A DNA stretch of 64,000 nucleotides. Origin: Primulina eburnea (lineage: Eukaryota > Streptophyta > Magnoliopsida > Lamiales > Gesneriaceae). Every line of letters starts with the position of its first letter. Within the stretch, counting starts at the first letter, position 1. The position numbers and the translations under genes were made by a program. The stretch is from contig NC_133104.1 in the NCBI RefSeq assembly GCF_022965805.1, forward strand, positions 22,343,308-22,407,307. The letters are read 5' to 3'. Under the pieces are notes generated by a model that had not been told where the DNA came from, did no database searches, and saw only the letters and a program-made list of their open reading frames with translations. This document shows, piece by piece, positions 56,527-64,000 of the stretch.

Positions 56527-59500
56527 CTATACTGTCATTCTGTACGGAATGAAACAAGCAGATTTGGTCAATCTGTCAATAATGACCCAAATCGCGTCAC
56601 AGCCTTTCGATGATCGAGGTAACTTCGTCACAAAATCCATGGAAATGTGGTCCCATTTCCATTCTGGAATAGATAAACTCTGAAGCAATCCACCAGGCTT
56701 CTTCCTCTCAGCTTTCACCTGTTGGCAGTTCAAACACTTAGACACAAATTCGGCAATGTCTGACTTCATTTGTTTCCACCAGAACTGTGTCTTCAAGTCA
56801 TTGTACATCTTCCTGCCACCAGGATGAATGCTGAACCGACTACAATGTGCCTCTGTCAGAATCTGCTGTCTCAAATCTGCAACATCTGGCACAACTAGAC
56901 GGTTATTCACGTACAACACATGATCTCGTACCTGATATTCTGATACATGCCCTGATCTGACCATTTGGATTGATTTCTGCACATTCTGATCAGTTCTTTG
57001 TGCTTCCTTGATCCTTATAATCAAATTGGGCTCAACTTGGATCGTAAAAAGTCGTAGTGGCTTACTATCTGTATCAAATTCTAATCCAGATGTACAGCAA
57101 TTTTCAACTAACTTGTTAACACCTATCGTCGATAAGGACAAAGAACATACCTTACGACTCAAGGCATCTGCTGCTGCATTTGACTTCCCTGGATAATACT
57201 TGATTTCACAGTCAAAGTCTTTCAAAAGATCAAGCCATCTACGCTGCCTCATGTTCAGTTCTGATTGAGAGAATAGATAACTTAGGCTCTTGTGATCGGA
57301 AAATATCTCAAATTTCTCGCCGTAGAGATAATGACGCCAAATCTTTAATGCAAATACGATAGCCGCCAATTCCAGATCATGAATGGGGTATCGAACTTCA
57401 TGTGGCTTCAATTGTCTCGAGGCATATGCGATCACATGGCCTCGCTGCATAAGAACACATCCCAAACCTCTATGAGAAGCATCACAATATACAACGAAAT
57501 CACCCGTACCTGAAGGTATCGTCAATACTGGAGCACTAGTCAGTCTTTTCTTCAATTCAACAAAACTAGACTCACACTCCTCTGACCAAACAAATGGTGC
57601 ATTCTTTTGTGTCAATTGAGTTATTGGCTTTGCAATACTGGAGAAATCTTTGATAAATCTTCTGTAGTATCCTGCCAGACCCATGAAACTGCGTATTTCT
57701 GGTACCGAAGTCGGTTTTGACCAACTGATCACAGCTTCCACTTTACTTGGATCAACAGAAATACCATCTCCAGAAATGATATGCCCCAAGAATACAACTC
57801 GGTTCAGCCAAAACTCACACTTTGACAATTTCGCATACAGTTGCTCATTTCTCAATGTCTGCAAAACAATTCTGAGATGCTCTGCATGCTCATTTTTATT
57901 CTTCGAATACACCAAAATATCATCAATGAAGACAATCACAAATTCATCCAAATATTTCTGAAACACTTGGTTCATCAAGCCCATAAATACCGCAGGAGCA
58001 TTTGTTAAACCAAAAGGCATGACAATAAATTCGTAATGTCCATACCTGGTTCGAAATGCTGTCTTCGGTATGTCTATATCTCGAACTCGGAGCTGATGAT
58101 ATCCAGATCGCAAATCAATCTTCGAATACACGGAGGATCCCTGCAACTGATCAAATAAATCATCAATCCTAGGCAAAGGATATTTATTCTTGATCGTTGC
58201 CTTGTTCAGTTGCCGGTAGTCTATACACAATCGCATCGAACCATCTTTCTTTCGCACGAACAGCACCGGAGCGCCCCAAGGAGATACACTAGGTCTGATA
58301 TATCCCTTGGCTAGAAGATCTTTTAATTGTGCTTTCAATTCTTTTAGTTCAATAGGTGCCATCCTATACGGAGCTCTCGAAATAGAAACGGTACCTGGTG
58401 TAAGATCAATACTGAAATCTACCTCACGAACCGGAGGTAATCCTGGGATTTCATCTGGAAAAATATCTGGAAATTCCCGCACTACTGGTATATCTGCCAA
58501 TGTCGGGCTCGACTTCTGCATATCTACAGCATAAATAAAGAAACCATCTGCTCCTTTCTGTAACAATCTGTTCATAGTAAGAGCCGAAATCAAGGGAATC
58601 CGAGATCTGGAACCCTTCCCGTAGAATTTCCACTCGTCTGTCATCTCGGGTCTGAATCTGACAATCTTATGGAAACAATCTACAGTGGCTCTGTACTTCG
58701 TTAGCATATCAATACCGACTATACAATCAAAATCAGCTAGACCCAACACTATACAATCTAGGTCAATCTCATGCCCCTCAAACTGTAGAATGCAATGTTT
58801 CACTGTAGTTACAGATATCAATCCACTTCCCAACGGAGAATTAATAGACACAACAGGCAAAGAATGCAACAATGCAAATCGTTCTGAAATGAATGTATGC
58901 GATGCACCTGTATCTATCAATATATAAGCAGGATAACCATAAAGAGAGCAGTTACCTGCTATAACATCATCTGGTGCATCTTGTGCTTGCTCTTCGGTTA
59001 ATGCAAACACTTGAGCCTGTTGCCTCGGGGGTTGAGTCACTGTCTGACTACCACGACCTCTGGGTTGAGTCGGTGCTGGTGGAGGCTGAAAAGAGTGAAC
59101 CGATGATGCCTGCCGCTCAAACTGAGGTACTGGCCCGGATGCTCTTCCACTCTGGCCTTGCTGTACACTCCTCTGGGGACAGACTTTGGCAAAATGCCCC
59201 GGTTGCCTACAAATGTTGCATCGGCCTGTAACTCCTTGGCACTGTTCAGTCGCATGCCTACCGCCACAAGAATTACAGTAGACACCTGAAGTCCTTGAAC
59301 TTTGATCAAACCCAGTCTGTCTTGATCCGCTGGAGCTGGACGAACTGCTCCCAGGTCGCTTAAATTGTTTCCCCTTCGCCTTCAGCTGTTCTTTGCGTCC
59401 ACTACTACTACCACCGCTATCAAATCTTGGAGGGGGTGGAATGGTAGGTGCTGGTGGTCTCGGTATCGGAGCAACATAAGGAGCACTCCGCTGCCTTAAC

Positions 59501-60114
59501 AATCCTGCTTCTGCACCCTTGGCTCGATTCAATGCATCCGCAAAGTTATTAGGTCTTCCCGTGTTTACCAACGTAAAGATATCTGGATTCAGGCCATTTA
59601 TAAACTGATCTGCCATGGCCTCATCATTTCCTGAAACATGGGGTGCAAAATGAAGCAGAGAGGAAAATTTGGCAACGTACTCCTCAATGTTTAATTGCCC
59701 TTGCCTCAGATTGGCAAATTCTGCACCTTTATCCTTGCGATAAGAGATGGGAAAGAACCGTTGATAGAATTCCGTCTTGAATCCCTTCCAAGTAATCTCG
59801 GTACCTCGCTGCTCTAAAGCTCTCTTAATGTTCAACCACCAATTCTTGGCTATATCTTGCAATTGATGGCCAATTAGCTTTATTCTCTTCTCGTCACTGT
59901 ACTCCAAAGAGTCGAATAGCATTTCAATGTCCTCAAGCCAACTTTCGCACTCGATGGCATTCTCGGTACCTTTTAATGTGGGAGGTCGAAAAGATTGGAA
60001 TCGCTTCAGCAACGTCTCCATAGGGGTCGCCATAACATCCATAGGATCTCCGGATGTGCTCCCCTGTTCTGGCGCTGCTGTTCGTAGAGGTACTGCTGCT
60101 CTTCTAGGAGGCAT
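56527..60114 (-). CDS. Gypsy K Gag-PR-RT-RNaseH-IN(N) polyprotein
   Basis: 1195 codons from the MPPRRA methionine at 60114. Gag capsid region residues about 30-200; zinc knuckles C280/C283/H287/C292 and C299/C302/H307/C312. Protease DTGA 401-404. RT about 560-815 with D667 in [10 protein letters not shown] and FIDD 729-732. RNase H about 865-990 with D878, E915, D940. IN zinc ligands H1090, H1097, C1127, C1130 and first catalytic D1160 (SMDFV). All these residues are intact. The frame ends at TAG 56527-56529 because of one inserted base between YRMT and the QMAEI segment (about 56521-56541). No stop separates Gag from Pol, unlike C. Confidence 0.95.
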   Translation of the reverse strand: MPPRRAAVPLRTAAPEQGSTSGDPMDVMATPMETLLKRFQSFRPPTLKGTENAIECESWLEDIEMLFDSLEYSDEKRIKLIGHQLQDIAKNWWLNIKRALEQRGTEITWKGFKTEFYQRFFPISYRKDKGAEFANLRQGQLNIEEYVAKFSSLLHFAPHVSGNDEAMADQFINGLNPDIFTLVNTGRPNNFADALNRAKGAEAGLLRQRSAPYVAPIPRPPAPTIPPPPRFDSGGSSSGRKEQLKAKGKQFKRPGSSSSSSSGSRQTGFDQSSRTSGVYCNSCGGRHATEQCQGVTGRCNICRQPGHFAKVCPQRSVQQGQSGRASGPVPQFERQASSVHSFQPPPAPTQPRGRGSQTVTQPPRQQAQVFALTEEQAQDAPDDVIAGNCSLYGYPAYILIDTGASHTFISERFALLHSLPVVSINSPLGSGLISVTTVKHCILQFEGHEIDLDCIVLGLADFDCIVGIDMLTKYRATVDCFHKIVRFRPEMTDEWKFYGKGSRSRIPLISALTMNRLLQKGADGFFIYAVDMQKSSPTLADIPVVREFPDIFPDEIPGLPPVREVDFSIDLTPGTVSISRAPYRMAPIELKELKAQLKDLLAKGYIRPSVSPWGAPVLFVRKKDGSMRLCIDYRQLNKATIKNKYPLPRIDDLFDQLQGSSVYSKIDLRSGYHQLRVRDIDIPKTAFRTRYGHYEFIVMPFGLTNAPAVFMGLMNQVFQKYLDEFVIVFIDDILVYSKNKNEHAEHLRIVLQTLRNEQLYAKLSKCEFWLNRVVFLGHIISGDGISVDPSKVEAVISWSKPTSVPEIRSFMGLAGYYRRFIKDFSSIAKPITQLTQKNAPFVWSEECESSFVELKKRLTSAPVLTIPSGTGDFVVYCDASHRGLGCVLMQRGHVIAYASRQLKPHEVRYPIHDLELAAIVFALKIWRHYLYGEKFEIFSDHKSLSYLFSQSELNMRQRRWLDLLKDFDCEIKYYPGKSNAAADALSRKVCSLSLSTIGVNKLVENCCTSGLEFDTDSKPLRLFTIQVEPNLIIRIKEAQRTDQNVQKSIQMVRSGHVSEYQVRDHVLYVNNRLVVPDVADLRQQILTEAHCSRFSIHPGGRKMYNDLKTQFWWKQMKSDIAEFVSKCLNCQQVKAERKKPGGLLQSLSIPEWKWDHISMDFVTKLPRSSKGCDAIWVIIDRLTKSACFIPYRMTV

Positions 60115-60347
60115 ATCTAATAATCCAACTGATTAGTATACAAGATATACAACTGTCTCAGCCATCCTCTAGTCAGTTACCTCTGATCTAGAATCAGTTC
60201 TGATTCAGTCAATCACATGCTGAAAGAAATCAAACAACAACATCATGTAATAGGAAAGCAATAATCATGCTAGCACGTCATCAAGCAAGGAAGAAGACTC
60301 GATCTACCCCGCTCATTCTATCATATCTCAGTCTAAAGGAACTCTCT

Positions 60348-60359
60348 GCTCTGATACCA
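60348..60359 (-). promoter_or_regulatory. PBS of gypsy K (initiator Met tRNA)
   Basis: Sense TGGTATCAGAGC with the 5-nt gap ACAGG to the LTR end at 60365. Confidence 0.9.
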
Positions 60360-61823
60360 CCTGTTGTGGGGACCCGGGCTCTAATTCTTTTTCTTGGGAT
60401 TAAATGGATTGTTATTAAAAACGTGGGTCAAATTTTTGCTTTTTACAATAAATCAAATGTAACTAAACAAACATAATTCTTAGCTTAACATACAATATAA
60501 ACATGAAGTAAAAGTCTTGTTCTTACAACTAGTGTTCAATACCATCTATAAACAAACGGTAGTACAAGTCTAACAAAAGAACCACTAGTCCTCTGCTGCG
60601 CCCGAGATCACCACGCTATCCCGATCATCTCTGTCTCGACCCAGATCCTGCCCCACCTGTTGTTATGCACACATACAGACATAACAACAGCCGGAAAACC
60701 GGTGAGAACAAATCCCAGTATAAACATGTAACATGCATATAAACAATCTAAACATTAAACATGCTGATATGAATGTCATTCATATAAAATCATGCAATGC
60801 GAATCTAATCATGTCTAGACTCGACTCGACTAGAACTCTAGGGATCCCGTTGTGAATAAGACGTCACTGGCTGTCACCTACCCTACCAATCGAGGTGTTG
60901 TACGTCTTATTCCTAGACTTCGGCCTGATCTGTATCCGCGTCTACAATAGGGGCGGTGATCTTCCCCAAAGCTGAGATATCGCCGAACATCTAGTAGTCT
61001 GCCTGATCTCCAGACTGCCCTATCTTAATGCATGAATACAAAATCTGTAAACAAGCATAATGCAATGCTACACGATCTGTAAACAAAGCATAGCAAGATC
61101 TGCATACAAATTCTATAAACAAATCTATAAAAATCATAATCATATCAAGGTATGAACAATAAAACAAGTATGTGATTTTGGTTGGGAAAATCAAATGTGA
61201 TCTCATTTGAGTCGTGATTCCCCAAACAAAACATGTACTATACCTTTCGTCGTAGAATCGCTGTCACGGTCGCCAATACGAATCTGAAATGGAAATGTTG
61301 AATACGCACTCTATCAATTTCTAATCTAAATCAACACATAACCAAGTCACTACGTGATCTCGATACAATTTGACGGCATAACGACGCAATTCTCGATACC
61401 GGTCAATCCAATTCTTAACAGATATCAACACTATCTTATTCTCAATCATAATCCAATACAATATTCATCCAAAACACAATAATTCTATCCCAATAATTCA
61501 TAAACCATACTGAAATTCATAGGAAATGCATATGATATCATTTCTTTGATCCGTTTACAATTATATCATGCTCAATATGTCAAGAACACAATATAACTAT
61601 CATATTCTCATTTCCCAAACATCTGAATTTCGAAACTTGTTGAAATTACATAAAACTTACATCACTTTGTAGCCTTTGATGCAAGGAGTTCAAAACCGCA
61701 ATCGGATTAAAGTATGGATGGCTAAATCTTGTTAAACCACAATTTAAAAGGATAAAGAAAAGTTGAAGCTTTCCTCTGAAACTTCCGATTTTTGCTGCAA
61801 AATGGAAAGGAAATCGTGCAATG

Positions 61824-61836
61824 TTATATATATATT
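61824..61836 (-). promoter_or_regulatory. LTR TATA box (K, 5' LTR)
   Basis: An AATATATATATAA run 42 bp sense-downstream of the array, repeated at 55035-55047 in the 3' LTR. Confidence 0.6.
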
Positions 61837-61877
61837 GCATGCCTACACACACATGGAAAGTCCTTTGAAGTACACGT

Positions 61878-62139
61878 CTCGCGCATATGCGCGGCATTAC
61901 TCGCGCATGTGCGCGAGACCTACTGTCTCGGCAGATTTAACACTCGCGCATATGCGCCACTAAACTCGCGCATATGCGCCAATGGTTCTGGACACTCCGC
62001 GCATATGCGCCACTACTCTCGCGCATATGCGCCAAGGCTGCTGTACATGTCGCGCATATGCGCCACTCTTTCCGCGCATATGCGCCAATGCTACGGGAAT
62101 TCTCATGCATATGCGCGCATTCCTTCGCGCATATGCGCC
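61878..62139. repeat. Paired CpG palindrome array, CATATG type (5' LTR of K)
   Basis: The same five pairs as at 55089-55350. It differs from that copy at two palindrome positions (TGCATATGCG and CATATACGCC there, both intact here), each consistent with CpG transition. Confidence 0.92.
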
Positions 62140-62289
62140 ATAGCTTCGGCCTTACTCATTCTTTTGACTATCTTTCACATCTTTATTATACATTTCCCTT
62201 TCTTTTCTAGTCCAATGAAATACATCTACAATCATCTTAATTATCAACAAATCCATCTGATTATGATAACTAAATCTTCGAGCCTTACA

Positions 62290-63177
62290 TAGTGAGACTG
62301 CATGGAGTGCCAAAGTCGATTGTTTCAGATCGTGATCCTCGATTTACTTCGCACTTCTGGCAGAGTTTGCAGCAAGCTCTAGATACGAAGTTACATCTGA
62401 GTACCGCATATCATCCACAGACTGACGGACAGTCAGAGCGTACGATTCAGACATTGGAAGATATGCTGAGAGCTATAGTGCTGGATTTGAGCACTAACTG
62501 GCAAGATGCTTTACCGCTTTGTGAATTTTCGTACAACAATAGCTATCAAACGAGTATTGAGATGGCACCATTTGAGGCGTTGTACGGAAAGAAATGTCGA
62601 TCCCCTCTGTATTGGGATGATATCTGTGAAGTTCCTGAGATTGGACCTGACATGATCAGAGATATGACAGAAAAAGTTAGGTTAATTCAGAAGAAAATGA
62701 AGGCAGCTCAGGACAGACAAGCTAAATATGCCAACCTTAGACGACGACCGTTGGTATTTGAGGCAGGAGACAGAGTATTCTTGAAGATTTCTCCTTTCCG
62801 AGGTGTTGTCAGATTTGGCAAGAAAGGCTGTCTCCACGATATGTCGGTCCATATGTTATTCTTGAAAATATAGGAGATCGTGCCTATCGACTCGCCTTGC
62901 CGCCTTCATTATCTGGAATACATGATGTCTTTAATGTATCAATGCTGCGGAAATATCTCCCTGATGATTCTCAGGTGATTCAGCCAGACGAGACTGAGCT
63001 GGATGAGACATTGAGTTATGTCGAGAAACCGATCAGGATTATTGTCGTAAAGAAAAACAGCTCAGAACAAAGACGATTCCTCTTGTGAAAGTTCAATGGA
63101 CTCGTCATGGCATTGAAGAAGCCACTTGGGAGACTGAATCAGATATGAGACAGGAATTCCCAGCATTGTTCCACTGA
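62290..63177 (+). pseudogene. Gypsy C integrase C-terminal part and chromodomain-like tail
   Basis: Starts with the second TAGTG and continues the interrupted KEVV codon run into [39 protein letters not shown] 4-nt deletion near 62826 shifts the frame (KKGCLHD), [20 protein letters not shown] continues in another frame (about 62870-62935), and a 1-nt deletion near 63040 shifts it again before the chromodomain-like tail VKVQWTRHGIEEATWETE (about 63087-63140), ending at TGA 63175-63177. This copy has GAA where A and K have TAA. Confidence 0.9.
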
Positions 63178-63260
63178 TGTAAAGTTCTATTACATTTCTG
63201 CATATGCTCCTTATTGATATGATTGAATGCTTGTGATTTCGAGGACGAAATCGTATCTTA

Positions 63261-63273
63261 GGGGGGGGAGAAA
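63261..63273 (+). promoter_or_regulatory. Polypurine tract of gypsy C
   Basis: GGGGGGGGAGAAA, preceded by the conserved GAGGACGAAATC box and directly before TGTAATGCCC. Confidence 0.88.
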
Positions 63274-64000
63274 TGTAATGCCCAAGAATTAATCACTGTA
63301 ATTAACGATGATTGAATTATCAGTTCATGTGATTATGAATGGACCAATCGGGATACCGAGAGGAGTATTTAGCATGAAATGGTGAAGGTGAGGCCGAGGG
63401 GACACCGCACCTGCGGCCTAGGAAGCACCGCACCCGCGGTTGTGCTTCGGGAAATATTGTGCATCGAGACCGTAGGGTGACCGCACCCGCGGTGCAAGAC
63501 CGCACCCGCGGTGCAGCAACGACCGCACCCGCGGTGTTGCGTGTTGTGCGGAAAATGAGCCACTTGCCATGATGCATGCGCGAGTTGTCTAGATATATAT
63601 ATAGACATGCTAGTCGGTTTTCAAAACATAAAATCAAGAGAAGGGTCTGAAGAAGAAAGGAGAAAATCCTTACGCCTTTGCTGAGAAATCCATCCGTCTG
63701 ATTTTGAATCCGACTTCGGTATTGAGTTCCTGGCAACGTAGGTTACAACTGGACGTAAGTTTTACTACGTTTTGACATGTTTTAGAATTATGATATTGTC
63801 AGAATTGAATGGAATTCATATATGATGTTCTTGACATATTAGACATCGTAGAATCGAAGTCAGATTAAGAAACAGACTAATTATGATATTGTTATGAATT
63901 TTCTGGTATATATTGATTTATACCGGACAGATTTGAATTGTGACGGGATTACGGATTGTATTGGATATGAGTTATGGATTGTAACTATTATTTGTTGAAT
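63274..64000 (+). repeat. 3' LTR of gypsy C, cut by window end
   Basis: The first 727 bp of the LTR, with the palindrome array at 63404-63535 and TATA at 63592-63603. It differs from the 5' LTR by a 5-nt insertion (near 63323) and four substitutions. Confidence 0.92.
63404..63535. repeat. Paired CpG palindrome array, ACCGCACCCGCGGT type (3' LTR of C)
   Basis: The same five copies as at 48017-48148; the first copy has one CpG-type change (CACCTGCGG). Confidence 0.92.

Larger units (their letters stand above)
53577..62289 (-). mobile_element. Gypsy K, complete young chromovirus inserted in C
   Basis: 8713 bp, opposite to C. LTRs 53577-55500 and 60365-62289, TSD TAGTG (53572-53576 and 62290-62294) in the C integrase gene. 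I count about nine substitutions and one 1-nt indel between the 1924/1925-bp LTRs. Internal order on the minus strand: PBS, gag-PR-RT-RNH-IN, chromodomain-like tail, PPT. The coding defects seen are one +1 frameshift in IN and a TAA before the tail. Confidence 0.95.
60365..62289 (-). repeat. 5' LTR of gypsy K
   Basis: 1925 bp, near-identical to 53577-55500. Sense order: array (62139 to 61878), TATA (61836-61824), transcribed region, hairpin (60690-60657), CCCCACA. Confidence 0.93.
47892..64000 (+). mobile_element. Gypsy C, young chromovirus split by gypsy K
   Basis: 5' LTR 47892-49711, PBS, gag, PR, RT, RNase H and IN up to 53576; the element resumes at 62290 with IN and chromodomain-like tail, PPT, and a 3' LTR from 63274 leaving the window. 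Over the 726 or so comparable LTR bases I count four substitutions and one 5-nt indel. A premature TAG, a +1 frameshift and two late frameshifts make it non-autonomous today. Confidence 0.92.

Overview
This window looks like pericentromeric or other repeat-rich nuclear DNA from a flowering plant, probably a eudicot; I cannot name the species. Every stretch I could assign belongs to an LTR retrotransposon. I see no host gene, rRNA, tRNA or organellar sequence. The elements are Ty3/gypsy chromoviruses (order gag-PR-RT-RNaseH-IN, chromodomain-like tail, PBS matching initiator Met tRNA) and Ty1/copia elements (IN before RT, PPT of the AAGTGGGAGAT type).

Layout, left to right: 1-839 reverse gypsy LTR cut by the window edge; 840-5529 gypsy A (pol remnant plus 3' LTR); 5530-6453 and 16657-16797 copia G, split by gypsy F (6454-16656, complete, TSD ACTGT); 16798-23803 reverse copia E; 23804-24851 gypsy LTR fragment of the H family; 24852-26694 reverse copia LTR fragment I; 26695-34432 reverse non-autonomous gypsy H; 34433-39112 reverse copia D; 39113-40192 a second fragment of the D family; 40193-47891 decayed gypsy B, which carries a reverse solo LTR (44750-46260, TSD GTATC/GTAGC); 47892 to beyond the window end gypsy C, split by reverse gypsy K (53577-62289, TSD TAGTG). 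The insertion order can be read from this: G is older than A, E and F; H is older than D; B is older than the solo LTR and C; C is older than K.

C and K are young, with LTR pairs differing at roughly 0.5% of sites by eye. A, B, E, F, G and D are pseudogenes with many stops, a large share explained by C-to-T or G-to-A changes (CGA to TGA, CAG to TAG, TGG to TGA), as expected for long-methylated DNA. K is closest to functional: gag through the IN amino terminus is one 1195-codon frame, followed by one +1 frameshift and a TAA before the chromodomain-like tail.

The most unusual signal is in the LTRs. In six related gypsy LTR types, an array of short CpG-rich palindromes arranged in pairs lies 42-57 bp upstream of a TATA box. 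The palindrome differs between subfamilies: GCGCCCGAGCGGT, CTCGCGCATATGCGCGAG, or ACCGCACCCGCGGT. The less related families F, H and copia D/I carry their own short-repeat arrays elsewhere in the LTR. Other signals are a 34-nt hairpin near the LTR 3' end with a covarying base pair, a putative 174-nt intron exactly at the gag/protease junction of F, a perfect 138-bp inverted duplication in an H LTR, and the C/K nest, which places homologous gag-pol genes head to head.
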